Assembly: GCA_012861695.1 (NCBI GenBank) | Contig: JAAOOA010000123.1 | Span: 639,501-703,500 of the forward strand | Length of the DNA stretch: 64,000 nt | Direction: 5' to 3' | Source: Trematomus loennbergii | Lineage: Eukaryota > Chordata > Actinopteri > Perciformes > Nototheniidae | Shown: positions 27,061 through 38,223 of the stretch, in pieces | How positions within the stretch are numbered: position 1 is the stretch's first letter | Layout of the letters: each line of letters opens with the position of its first letter | The notes under the pieces: generated by a model | What the model was told of the DNA's origin: nothing | The model's database searches: none | What the model saw: the letters and a program-made list of their open reading frames with translations, nothing else | Translations under genes and position numbers: made by a program

Positions 27061-28592
27061 TATAGAGACATTCCAGTCAGAGATATAGGTACAATTTAAA
27101 AGTAAATAGCATTTATATATTTAAGATTTGAGACACTTTAAAGGCAGCACCATAAGGTAATATCTTCCCAAAGGCTGAACTTTAAAAAAAAAGCTGTACT
27201 TCTGCATCTGCTGAATATGAATAAGGAACAAATTAATCTTTTAGGTCAAAAGATGTAAATGTTATTCAGTTTGGCCTCGCGCCACATCCCAGGCAGTCGA
27301 TGTGTTAAATAAATAAATGTTACAGCAAAACAGAAGAATAATCTGCTGGCCTGTACAGATGGGATGCGAGCGCTTGGAATTATGTTTCATGAATAAAAAA
27401 TAGAGAACATTCCTACCACATTATGATTCATCGCTGCATGAGTAAACACAGAATTTTACCCTGAATTTGGTGAATAATGAAACAGATGTCTTCTTTGTTT
27501 TCAATAAGTCTTCACTAATAACATTCAAATAAAGACTCAAGGGCTTGGTTGTCATATGCACGACAACAACAACAACTGGCAATTAATATCTTAATAAACC
27601 GTGCAAGGGACATAATGGTGAGGTATAATCAAATACTGTACAGGAGAATAAAATACCTTTTATTTTAATATGTGGACTAAAAACAGATGCGTGTGCTTCT
27701 GTAAAAACATGTCAAATAAGATATTTTGATATAATTTCAGCCTACATTCATAATATTCTTTGGCAAATACATCATAGCACATCATTTTATTCTACAACCG
27801 ACTATATTGGTTACATCTCGTATAGTGTACTTTATTCATCGTATTTCACACAGTGTCAATACTGCTCTATAGTGTTACTATATACTACTTTATAATACTG
27901 TTTGTACTACCTTTGAACTACTGTTAATATTGTTTATACTGGATATACTTTAGCTTTTTTACATTTGTCATATTTATGTAAAGGCTGTCACTTTTAACGT
28001 GTCAACGCTCTGGATTAATCTGGAAAATCTAAACGTGTTTTTTTACCAAGTTTGACCCAAAATCGCTCCCCTAATTCCAGCGTGGATGTTAACCATGAAT
28101 CACATGGCCGTGAAAACACAAAGAAAGTAGAGAAAGTTGCTCATGCTACTGCACTGACCCCAGACCAATCTCTCTTTGGGGATCTCCCCCCAAAATACAA
28201 GTAGTATTTTAAACTTGTGATTAACCATGATTAATTCATTTACATTGCTCTGCACTGCTTCTCTTGCACTTCTGGTAAGTTGCTAATAGCATGTCACTGT
28301 CCCAGTACTTTGTCATATTTTGTGCAAGGGGACAGGGTTACATCTAATCTAATGTTCCTCTTTACTGTACAGCCCAGATTTAGCTCTAACTAAAGGCATC
28401 CAGCTGTAATGTCCTCTCGATGTGACGGCACTAAGCTCGCTCCAACACTTATCTGATGATGACTGTGAAATATTATGGCAGGGTTACGAGTTGAGGAGGG
28501 GAGGCATGTGTTTAAAGTTGCAGACTCAGTGTCTGTTTTAAGTGTGGCACCGCAGAGAGCACTTAAATTGTCTCCTCACTTCTTGCCCGCAG
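27061..28592. other. Intronic stretch without recognised elements
   Basis: AT-rich sequence between the inverted element copy and the 17-nt exon. I see no further exon or bounded repeat. Confidence 0.4.
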
Positions 28593-28609
28593 GCACTGAG
28601 GAGGACAAG
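28593..28609 (+). CDS. palm: Paralemmin-family gene, 17-nt microexon
   Basis: A 17-nt exon (GCACTGAGGAGGACAAG) lies between a good acceptor (CACTTCTTGCCCGCAG) and a strong donor (GTAAGA). Joined to the single base left by the exon at 25804 it gives the codons for Arg-Thr-Glu-Glu-Asp-Lys and ends in phase 0, matching the frame of the next exon at 31304. Microexons this short are hard to predict and are usually conserved or neural-regulated when real. Here the evidence is only splice-site quality and phase, so this is a proposal. Two inverted copies of the same mobile element flank it at 26344-27060 and 29193-29856. Confidence 0.5.
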
Positions 28610-29192
28610 GTAAGAAACGGTCATTAGCTTAGCATCAGCTTCCATCCCCTCTTTGTCACTCTCATGACTACGCCTGTCCAGAGTCTATTCTCTCCCTCTG
28701 ACGGATGATAATTTGCCATAACTAAGTCTTTGCATGAAGAATGGTAATTTAAATCGGGGTGACAGAATGGAGCCGAGGCTGAGAAACAAGCTTACCCTCG
28801 ATCTGCTCACATGTGACTCCTTCGTTGCGTTAACTACAAGAGGGTAAAAGTTTAGCCCGACCCCTTCAGACTGTCTCCACCTGGTGCACAAAGTTTAAGA
28901 GTAGTAATCATTGTATACATTGTAATATACTGTAGCACAATGTGCACAAAGTTTAAGAGTAGTAACCACGGTATATTTTGTAATAAAAAGAGATATATTG
29001 CAGTTCAATGTGCATATTTTTATTGAACTATAATTTAATGTTTATATACATATTTCTATTCTATTTTATCTTATTTTTATTGAACATTTGACTCAGCTTT
29101 TTTTGCAAGTTCTTAATTAAACTTCCCATGTTTATATAAAACATATTTTAACTTAATTTACTTTTATTTAATCTTTTATTTGACATTTTTAC

Positions 29193-29856
29193 TTTAAAGG
29201 GACCTATCATGCAAAATGCACTTTTTGATGTCTTTTATTCATAACATGTGTCCCCGGTGTGTCGGGGAACTCACGCAGCGTCAGAAAATAAAACCCTCTC
29301 TCTTTCCCTCCGTACCCAAATCTCTAAAAATGGGGAACAACGGAGCTGATCCAGATTTGCGTCCGATATGACGTAAATCTGAAATGTGGACCCACGGCCC
29401 TATCAGAAAGTTGCTATCAGAAACAATGCCCGACTGTTTTGGACGTACTATGGTCGGTGTTTACATTAGCATCGCTAACACTCAGAGCTAACCTGTACTG
29501 GAGAGCATGTGTGTGAAGAAGCAGGAAATAAAAAGGAACTCACCTTGTGGTATAACCGGCAAGAGAGAAAGCCTTTGAGCTCCATACTGTTTCAGAAATA
29601 ATCCTTGATAATCCATGATGTGGCGTTTCATCACGGCAGTATTTAGTTTAGACAGTAGCTGCCGGGTCCCGCATGAGCTCAGCCAAAAATCAGCATTTTT
29701 TAAACATGAAGTGAAATAGAGGGATATGAGGCATGGCTAGAATGGGTGATCTGTTTGGTATTTTGAGCAAAACACTTCATAGACATGTTTTTTATATTTT
29801 TTTATATATCTGAGACCTATGCAATTGCTAAAAATAGCATGATAGGTGACCTTTAA
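29193..29856 (+). mobile_element. GGGGACCTATCATGC-family element, direct copy
   Basis: It runs from TTTAAAGGGACCTATCATGCAAAATGC to ATAGCATGATAGGTGACCTTTAA and is nearly the full reverse complement of 26344-27060. The two copies face each other with about 2.1 kb between them. Confidence 0.88.
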
Positions 29857-30239
29857 ATTCTTATGTTTATATAAATATTTTTATTTTATTTATTTTTTAT
29901 TTTACTTCATTGTAATAAATAAAGTGTTCTGTTTAGGTTCAGATTCAGACAATTGAACTCAGCTGATATTTCAGTAATATAAAGAAGTGTACCGGTGACT
30001 TTAGCCCCAAACTTCACAAAACACTTGTTAAGATTACTAGGAAAAGCAACATTTGCATTCATGCTAAAGTCACGTTGGTACAATCAAATCTCCATGAAAC
30101 TGTTTTATTAGCGGGAGATCAATTAATATATAGCACCATGAAACTTCCCCCAGTTGATTCCTTTCCATGATAAATCATTTTCTGTACACAAAGGCTATCT
30201 GATTAAAAAAAACAATATTTAATTAAAGTTAAATATAAA

Positions 30240-30475
30240 ATATCTCCAGGACTTTTTTTGTGCCTTATTATCTGCCAAAGTATAACATATTTACTATATA
30301 AATGGAAAAAGCCAAACCAGAAAAAGCCTATTTTGCTGTAAACATGGTGTGGTTCATTGTGTATACTTTGACATGAATTTGCAAATGATTAACATGGGTA
30401 GAATAATCTTCTTTTTAAATTGTACCTTCTTCGTACCCACTACTCAGGGCTACAGCTTCCTTACATCCATTGTTA
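30240..30475 (+). repeat. About 235-bp direct repeat, second copy at 33905-34135
   Basis: Ordered blocks shared with 33905-34135 include GCCTTATTATC, TATAACATATTTACTATATA, ATGGAAAAAGCCAAA, TGTAAACATGGTGTGGTTCA, TGTATACTTTGACATG and ACTCAGGGCTACAGCTTCC. The two copies flank the last two paralemmin exons. The family is unknown. Confidence 0.8.
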
Positions 30476-31303
30476 ACTAGCTTTCAAATAGAAACCCATA
30501 AGGACCCACCGTGACACGGGTGTCACATGAACTTTAAATGTTCTGGAAAGTTCCTTATACAGCTTTAGCCTGTATTTTATCTCATGAAGTCCCTGAGTGA
30601 CACACACTGAACAGTCTGCTGAGTCATGGGCCAGGTCATGTGACTTTGTGTTCCCATGACAACATGTCCAAGAGGTCCATGTGCCAGACTAACACATGTA
30701 ACACAACACACCGAACGAGCTACATTTCAAAAGCTTTTTGTTTGTTGCTAAAGGTAAAATTCAAGCCATTTAAGAATTAAAATGCTTACATAACATGTCC
30801 TTTATTACATTGAACCTGTTGTGGAAACATGTATTGATCAAATTGATATGAAACAAATGAGACAAACATCGCTGTGACACTGATGCCACATCGGGACTTC
30901 AACCCTAAACGTTCACAGTAAACCCAAAGTGACATATATGCACAATTAGAAATATTATTATGATCTGCTCAGTTAATTTAGCTGATTCAATTATATTGAG
31001 TTAATATGTTCTTTATTCTTCAATTCAAAGAATGTTCAAACTAATTTAAACCAAAAAATCATCCTCATTAATTAAGTTATAAATAAGAGTTACTTTACCA
31101 TTAAAGCCCAATGGGACATATATGTCACATTTCAGATATTTGACACTAGGGGGGGTTACCTGTCAGAAATGTGTTCTAGGTGGTCTATTTAGTCTAAATT
31201 ATGTTCCCCTTAATTTCCCCCAAAGTAGAAATGGGTCCGGGTTCTTAGGGCTTAATACGCCACTTAATAAGACACAGTACATTTTCTGTTTCAGTGAATA
31301 AAG

Positions 31304-31370
31304 AGGGATCACTTCTCCAGAAAGATGGCACAAAGGACGTTTCCTGAAAGTGGGCAAGATGGCCGTTCAG
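31304..31370 (+). CDS. palm: Paralemmin-family gene, penultimate coding exon (67 nt)
   Basis: The donor is GTGAGA at 31371. The last base (G) joins TC at the start of the terminal exon to make a Val codon, so the junction reads QDGRS-VLGMLSVQVERD, in frame with the paralemmin domain. Upstream there are two acceptor AGs nine bases apart: TTTCAG ending at 31294, and AATAAAG ending at 31303. With phase 0 from the microexon, the first acceptor gives an immediate TGA, whereas the second keeps the frame open for 22 codons, so I place the start at 31304. If the microexon is not real, the first acceptor could still be used in another phase, though those frames also meet stops. The peptide is polar with RKMAQRTFPESGQD. 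Confidence 0.55.
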
Positions 31371-31499
31371 GTGAGAAACAGAGATTATTATAAATCATTG
31401 TAAATGTCAGTTTTCAGTATTGAGGATTGTGTAAATTGGCAATGAGTATACAAATACATATATTCAGTATTTTTGGCTTAAAAAGTCCTCTGACACTTC

Positions 31500-31580
31500 C
31501 GAATCAGAATCACAATACTTCATTTATCCCAGGGGAAATTGGGTTTGCTAACAGTTGCACCAATTGAAGGATGACATAAT
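31500..31580 (-). mobile_element. LINE 3' tail fragment
   Basis: The sequence GAATCAGAATCACAATACTTCATTTATCCCAGGGGAAATTGGG is the reverse complement of a common teleost LINE 3' end (CCCAATTTCCCC ... ATGAAGTATT). Similar tails lie near 32390-32450 and 32490-32520. Each is a short truncated remnant inside the intron. Confidence 0.45.
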
Positions 31581-32673
31581 AAAAACGAAAATAGTTATTA
31601 AACATGATATTTTAAAGTAGCGATGTGCGATAACAAGATTAACATGAAATGAATTTAAACATTTTATATAATATCATATTTATTTGCACAGTTTAAAAGG
31701 TTCTTCAAAGGTCTTCAAAAGTTTGGCTACAGCCCGTTTTGTTTGTGTGACTAAAACAGAGCTGAAAAAACCCCACATGTTTAACCATGAATCATTATAA
31801 ACTAGATAAACAGAAATGTAGGCTTCAAAAGTTATTTGTATTCAACTCTCTCTTCTCCTCTTGCGTATGATGACCCCTTTATTTAAAGTCACTCTGCCCC
31901 CAGGGTACGACTTAACATCGGTACAGACGTAACAGACTCAGAAAATGTTATATTTACTCACTTTGTTATTTCTGTTTGTTCATTTGTTTTGTCCACTGGA
32001 GTAAAAAGCTTTGTCTTTTTGTGTCTATATACTTTATATTGTGCCGGATCGTATATAGTGGAACCTTCTGCTGTCAGGTTACATTTCAACAGGAAGATAA
32101 AAAAATCTAATAAATTCATATCACAGATTTTAAGCACCTTTTATTGATAAGGGCCCCTCCATACTACAGTATTTGACACTTCCAAAAGTCAAACTACTAA
32201 TTTATTTCTTATTTTACCACATTAGTACCAACTAGTTTTAATGATTTTATTAAAATGTTTGACTTTACAATTATTTTGTATTATTATCGTTTTTATTATT
32301 TTATTTGTTATTAGTATTATTGTATATTTATCATTATTGTTTTTATTTCTTTCACCCTAATTTTCTTGTGTTTTAATTTCATTCTAAAATGGGGATCACA
32401 AAACCTAATTTCCCCACCTCGGACAAATAAAGTAATCTGATTCAGATTATTATTATATATTTATACAATTTATATATTCTATTTTTAAGATAAGTTAAGA
32501 TAAGATGGACCTTTATTAATCATAAATCATAAAATAATAGTTTAACAGCAACAGGGTAAGGATGAAAAACAGGACAGCACAGATTGATAAAATTAAAGAG
32601 AAAATCAAAGATACAAATTAAAAATGATAAAATAACTATCATTTAATTCCACTTCCATCTCTTGTGTTTTCAG

Positions 32674-33614
32674 TCCTGGGGATGTTGTCAGTGCAGGTGG
32701 AGAGAGACCCTAAGACCGGGGCCACCGTTATTCGCTCCGTGGCCCCCCTGTCCTCCCCGTCCGGAGCGACCACCACCGTGTTCGACGACGGCAGGAAGAG
32801 CATCCACGCTGTCGGAGGATCGGGAAACCAACCCTCGTCCGAAGAGCTCGGGCAGATCTTAAGTATCGTGGACGGAGTTGGGATGAGAGTCCTGCTGGAC
32901 GAAGTCACGGTCACGCCAGAGGAGGTAAAGATGAAGAATGAAGACGCTAGCAAAGCTCCGAAGGGAAAATTATTGTCTGTTTTTAGCCGTCAAAACGAGG
33001 AAGAGACGCCGCAAGACACCTCGAGAAGCTACGAGTTTGATCTGAAGACACAGGAATGTTCTGGAAACAAAGAAGTGGACAGAAGCAACACGTTTGATCT
33101 GAAGACACAGGAATGTTCTGGAAACAAAGAAGTGGACAGAAGCAACATGTTTGATCTGAAGACACAGGAATGTTCTGGAAACAAAGAAGTGGACAGAAGC
33201 AACACGTTTGATCTGAAGACACAGGAATGTTCTGGAAACAAAGAAGTGGACAGAAGCAACATGGCGGCACGAGACATTCCCGGAGAAGTCGATAACGTGG
33301 AGGATCTGAATCTAGAAGAAGGTCCGGTTACTTTGGTGTTTATGGGATACTCTGATCAGAGCCAAGAGGAAGACGAAGGTCCGATCACCGTGGAGCGAGT
33401 GATGATCAACGAGGAAGGGGAAGAAACCGTCTTAGGACCCCAAACGCCCCAAAAAGAGTCCAAAGAGTTTCAGGACATTCCCCTGGATGGAAACGGAGTG
33501 AAAGTCCAAGGAGAGGAAGCCGACGAGGGGCTGCATGATTCATCTTCCCCCAGTATAGCAGAAGGTGGAGGCACTCCCAAGCGTAAGAGCTGTCAGTGCT
33601 GCTCCGTCATGTGA
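32674..33614 (+). CDS. palm: Paralemmin-family gene, terminal coding exon (C-terminal 312 residues)
   Basis: Acceptor CTTGTGTTTTCAG; stop TGA at 33612. The first 40 residues (VLGMLSVQVERDPKTGATVI and a VFDDGRKSIHAVGG segment) match the conserved paralemmin core, followed by SEELGQILSIVDGVGMRVLL. Farther on comes the family hallmark PVTLVFMGY near residues 205-215, then an acidic VERVMINEEGEE block. The end is CQCCSVM: a CaaX box for prenylation with neighbouring cysteines for palmitoylation. Paralemmins are lipid-anchored phosphoproteins on the inner face of the plasma membrane that promote filopodia, dendritic spines and process growth. Between residues 121 and 197 lie four nearly identical 19-residue units, not a general family feature. 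The CQCC-x-V-M end looks closest to PALM3 among human paralogues; the core also differs from PALM1. Paralogue assignment remains open. Confidence 0.9.
33036..33263 (+). repeat. Four 57-bp coding repeats inside the paralemmin terminal exon
   Basis: Four head-to-tail units of 57 bp encode FDLKTQECSGNKEVDRSN plus Thr or Met, alternating T, M, T, M. The alternation suggests a 114-bp pair was duplicated as a block. The only differences seen are at the last codon (ACG/ATG). The near identity implies recent expansion or homogenisation. The unit keeps the reading frame. Confidence 0.97.
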
Positions 33615-33904
33615 GGGGGGGATGATGGAAGAGAGAGACTCACCTCATCAGCCTTAATCGTATCATTTGTCATAATCGTGACTTCTATTACACACTACAT
33701 GCTGCCTAAATGACTGATCTGAGAGAGCAGACCACCACCTGGTGTAGTCTGACAATGGTTTGGGCTCTGAGCACCCATCACTTTACTTCACTTTGCCAAA
33801 GAAAGACATTGATCATGTTGTAGCAGCTCTGAGAGACTTTTTAAATCCACTTCCGCCCTCTGGTGGACAAACCTGAGAACTTCAACATGACATTTTCTCA
33901 TTTC

Positions 33905-34135
33905 AAATATCTCTGGGACTTTTTGGTGCCTTATTATCAGCTAAAATATAACATATTTACTATATACATGGAAAAAGCCAAAGCAGAAAAAAGGCTTTTT
34001 ATCTGTAAACATGGTGTGGTTCAATGTGTATACTTTGACATGTATTTGCAAATGAGAAACATTGGTAATATATTCAGATTATTTTTGAAATTGTATCTTT
34101 TTCTTACCCAGTACTCAGGGCTACAGCTTCCACAT
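33905..34135 (+). repeat. About 235-bp direct repeat, first copy at 30240-30475
   Basis: See the partner copy: same orientation, about 3.65 kb apart, roughly 85% identical by eye. Confidence 0.8.
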
Positions 34136-34544
34136 AGGACATGAACAATGTTTCTAAAGTGTGTTGTTTTTAAAAATCCTAAGGAGGGAATTGCATAATC
34201 ATTTCACACTGTTGTGGATATAGTATTGTGTCCAAATCTTGCAAAAGGTAATATTTTTGGGACTAAATACTCGTTTTCTTTGGGAAAATAACACTCACAC
34301 AAAAGTAAAACCTTTTCCCAGAAGGTACTGCACTTTTAAATTAGACTATTTTAGACTTCAAAGATTGTAATAATCAGATTTGTTATTTCTCCCGCAGAAT
34401 ACAATCATTTGCATTGAAGGAAAGGCTTTGAAATCTCATTTTGGAAATAGTATTGTTCGATAAAATGTGCCAAATGTAAGAAGAGGTTCTCTTAAAGACT
34501 TTGTGCCCTGGTCAAAAAACTGGAGGAGTTTCATCCCCATTTCA

Positions 34545-34705
34545 CAACTCTTGTCTACATGTACTTGTCTTTACTTTAAGTTTTTATTTTATTTTATCGA
34601 AGTTCATTTCCTCAGGTACTTGCTTAAGTACACATTTAAGGTACTTTTACTTGAGTTTTTCTATTTTATGCATTTCTTACTTCCACTCCACTACTGTACA
34701 TATCA
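34545..34705 (+). repeat. Teleost ACTTTTACTTGAGT-type repeat fragment
   Basis: AAGTACACATTTAAGGTACTTTTACTTGAGTTTTTCTATTTTATGC ... CTTCCACTCCACTACTGTAC is a common teleost interspersed sequence. Another fragment follows the misp donor at 40120-40240. Confidence 0.55.
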
Positions 34706-35118
34706 TAGGTACATCTTCTTAATAACGCATTTTTAAAGTGTGCACAGCAGCCATTATCCCATCTGTATCCAAATATTGGATAATGAAATGATGTAACTGT
34801 ATGTACAATGCTACCAGAGTATTTAAACACCATTTTAAATAATCTATAAAAACCTTCATAACAACAGCGTAGAAAATGTTCCTTGAAAGGATGATGGAAT
34901 AAACAGGTTAAGCTTATTAAGGCGCATTAATATGTTCTGTTTGTACAGTGTGCTGCTGCTGCTGGTGGTAATCCTGTGTGCTGGCATTAAGCTCCTGAAT
35001 ACAGGTGTACATATAAAGTCATCGATTTAAAGCTGCAGCTCAGGGCAGAGGATGACACCAGGATAATATTTATATCAAGGAGAAAACATCTTAACAAAGT
35101 ACTCAATGAAACTGCATG

Positions 35119-35225
35119 GCGTACACATTACATTGCATTTAGCTGACGCTTTTATCCAAAGCGACTTACAATAAGTGCATTCGACCAAGAAGATACAAAC
35201 TTGAAGAAAACAGAATCATATAAGT
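35119..35225 (+). repeat. Teleost interspersed repeat (GACGCTTTTATCCAAAGCGACTTACA)
   Basis: The core TTTATCCAAAGCGACTTAC is one of the commonest teleost short repeats and recurs at 45511-45531. Confidence 0.7.
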
Positions 35226-35230
35226 ACATC

Positions 35231-35470
35231 AGAGGCCTGTACTACGAAGCTGGATTTTCGCTTAGCCGGCTAAATTCAGGGAAATCTCGGGCTTTCCGGT
35301 CCTACGACGCTGGTCCTCTTTTTAGCAGGCTAGATTTCCATGGTAACTTATGCTGAGCGGCTAACCTGCTCCGGAGCAGGTTAGGTGGCAGGCTAAGAGA
35401 TCAACTCAGTGAAAGCACCGCCTGCTGACCAATCAGAGCTCCGTGTGCGGAGTTTAAAGCTATCAATTCA
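35231..35470 (+). mobile_element. End of a Harbinger-like DNA element (tentative)
   Basis: The block starting AGGCCTGTACTACGAAGCTGGATTTTCGCTTAGCCGGCTAA, with several short inverted GGCTAA/TTAGCC motifs, resembles the terminal region of teleost PIF/Harbinger elements as I remember them. I could not find the opposite end, so the right boundary given is only where the resemblance fades. Confidence 0.4.
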
Positions 35471-36104
35471 TATTACAGGATAGAGGAAATACAGAAAAAC
35501 TGCCGTTGCAGGAAAGACTGCCGGCCAAAATCAACTGACTGTATGAACGTGAAAATTAATAGAATATCCCCTCCCATCTTCAGAGCAATCTGACTATTAT
35601 AATATTAGCGTTAAGAAAGCTTACTTAAATATCTGCCACGACATAAGTAACCGGATCAGAGTAACATTAAGTACAGTCCGCGGCACTGTGAGTGCAGACG
35701 TAGATGTGTCCCATTATCATTCATATCATATCACATCATAATATATATCATTTCCTTATCTGAGTCGGCTTCTTGAGCCGTATCTGGCCGTGCAACACTC
35801 ACAGTGTCACATAGTGTATGCAGAAGTATTATTTTAAGCAACACATTAAGTTGACGAAACACTCGAGTCAAATTCTCCTAATTAAAGTCAGATCCACTCG
35901 TGTCTTGGACGGGGCAGTGATTTCATAAACCTGTTAATGTACGCATTCAAACACTTTTTCTTTTACCAGCTGTATTCACCTTGCAGGTGCAGCTATGTGG
36001 CTTTTATCCTGGATAAAGTGTTTAAGTCATGGATGTTTAAAGTTTAACTTCTTCATATTTGACTAATATTAAAGTTCACTTTCATTCAGGAAGTATGACG
36101 CTTA

Positions 36105-36270
36105 GGGTGACCAGATGTCCCGCTTTGCGCGGGACTGCACAGCATTTTCACGACTTTTGGTGCGTCCCGCAAATTGAGACGATGTCCCGCATATTTCATT
36201 TTGATTGGCCAAAACGCTTTTCTGCGGAGAAAGGCCGGCTCGGTTCGCTGACGGCCGGCACCGCCCATTA
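36105..36270. repeat. Short repeat fragment (AGGGTGACCAGATGTCCCG)
   Basis: The GC-rich block GGTGACCAGATGTCCCGCTTTGCGCGGGACTGC includes a local hairpin (CCCGC...GCGGG) and is a familiar teleost repeat start. Boundaries are uncertain. Confidence 0.4.
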
Positions 36271-36289
36271 TTATATGTTTTAAACGGCA

Positions 36290-36660
36290 TTATGTAAGTT
36301 GCGCTGACAGGCGACAGAGGTCCACAGTGTACCCAACCCTTTCTGCTGTCCTGATGTCAATGGGGAGCTCATTCCACCATTTTGGAGCCAGGAAAGCAAA
36401 CCGACGTGTTTTTGCTGATGGGAACTTGGGTCCCCCTCGCAGTGCGGGTGCACCGAGCCGTACACATATTAATAATAATAATAATACAGCTTTATTTATA
36501 TAGCACTTTTCATACAGCACGTGCAGCTGCTTTACAAAATGGCGTCACATCACAAGTTACAAATAAACAACAAGAAATTCCCCTCAGATCAGATGTTAAG
36601 ACCTAGCAACAAAATATAACATTTTAACAGGTTAAGAGACACAGGGAGGTAAAAGGTATG
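36290..36660. repeat. Interspersed repeat cluster
   Basis: 36290-36465 contains GTCAATGGGGAGCTCATTCCACCATTTTGGAGCCAGGA, a common teleost repeat. On the minus strand it reads like a degraded retrotransposon C terminus (a FLAPKWWNELP segment). 36473-36660 belongs to the TTTATTTATATAGCACTTTTCA family also seen at 11881. Confidence 0.5.
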
Positions 36661-38200
36661 ATAATACAAATAAAATGAAATTAATAATGATTCCTCTCGG
36701 AAAAATAAGACACAAGACTAAGTGAATCGATGCAACAATATGAAACCCTATAAAATGAAGACTTAAACTAAAAGACCATTTAAAGGGGGAGGTTGCTAAT
36801 AAAAAGATGTGTCTTTATAGCTGTCGTTTGGGGAGGAATACTTGTTTCATGGATGATCACAGACAAAGTCTCTGTGGCTCATGGATAACAGGAAGTAACC
36901 CCGATGAGTAAAAGTCGATTATACATAAAGCATAATTGTCAACAGTGGTGAGATGATCAGAGTCTCTGTACGCCGTGTGCCTGCCAATACAGACGGAGGA
37001 AAGCCGATTACTCGTTCCCTTTGTCAGCAGAATTGTCCCTGCTAGGTCACCGTGGGGGAGAAAAGTCCCCAAACAACACAGAGGCTTTATGCAGCGCTGA
37101 AAAAAATATCGTGATCATTACAGGCAGAAAAACGTGGAATCTGGATGACATAACAATAAAACCAAGAGAGAAATATGTACCGTTTTGATCAGTATGAAGG
37201 CGAAGTAGCAAGACTGGACAAACAGTTCAAAGCAGGCACAACTGACACGAGAAGGGCCTTAAGCTTGTAATGTGTTTGTTTTATTTTCCTTAAAATAAAG
37301 AAAAAGCTTTGTTAATTCATCCTAAAGGCCTAACAAACCTACTTGCATTTCCTCCTCAGATTCATTTGCAAGCAGGGTTTTATTAGTTTTATTTGGAAAC
37401 TTGAATTGTTTAAAATCACATTAACTTTTTTTGCAGTTTTCTTGCATTCATGAAATCTTACCGCCTCTCAAGGAATTAAATTGTTACCGACCGCATACCA
37501 AATAACAGGTAAATGTTGCTTATCGCAGGTAAACGTTATAGGCCACCTTGGCAGATTATTTGTTAATGCATTACGGTAACCATCCGTATTTACTATCTGA
37601 CTCAGTGTTTACCATTCTGATTGGCCAGTAAAATGTTCATGTTTATTAGCGGCTTGGTTTTTTGCAACTTTCTCAGTAAATGTACTAAAACTGTACAATT
37701 AACCTCTACTGTTTTCTAGACTAGACATACATATATATGATCCTAAGTTTAAAACAAAATGTATGATATTACATTTAAGTTGTTTACACAGTGAACTACA
37801 AAATGTATGGAGCTATTTGTCCACAGCGAGTTGCATGAGGAACACAAACAGCATTACATATGTTCAGAAGGGCAGTTGATTAATCTGGGTGGATGCAGAC
37901 TCACTGTTGGAGGTTTAGGGATCTTTCAGTCAGGTTTAAGGGCATAATTGGAATTGGGCCGATGTCTTCATGCCACCTCCTTCATCCTACATGGCACCTT
38001 ATTTGCCTGCAGAGGGCAGCAAGGCTATTAAGCTGAATAATTCCAGTGTGACCCTTACAAATGGGCCATCTGACGCCACAGAGCCTAGAGATAATCCCAG
38101 TGGCTTAGACTGGCACCCTGCTGAGAGGCCGTTAATGGGTGGATGAAGTGATAGAAAGTGCAGCGCAGACTTCTAAGGAGTCTACGGACAGCGTTTCACG
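36661..38200. other. Intergenic stretch upstream of misp
   Basis: AT-rich sequence without recognised exons or bounded repeats. Any promoter or 5' non-coding exon of the downstream gene would lie here, but I see no clear TATA or CpG-rich start region. Confidence 0.4.
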
Positions 38201-38223
38201 GTCCAAATACAAGACAGAACATT

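Larger units (their letters stand above)
33615..34903 (+). other. palm: Paralemmin-family gene, likely 3' UTR
   Basis: After the stop there is no further coding exon. A polyadenylation-type AATAAA lies at 34898-34903. The UTR would include the second copy of the 235-bp repeat (33905-34135) and a teleost TACTT/AAGTA-rich repeat near 34540-34700. The true end is not visible from sequence alone. Confidence 0.4.

Noticed and set aside
32983..33277. Minus-strand frames with repeated LLLSTSLFPEHSCVF
   Set aside because: Shadow of the 57-bp repeats in the paralemmin exon, whose plus-strand frame is the supported one.
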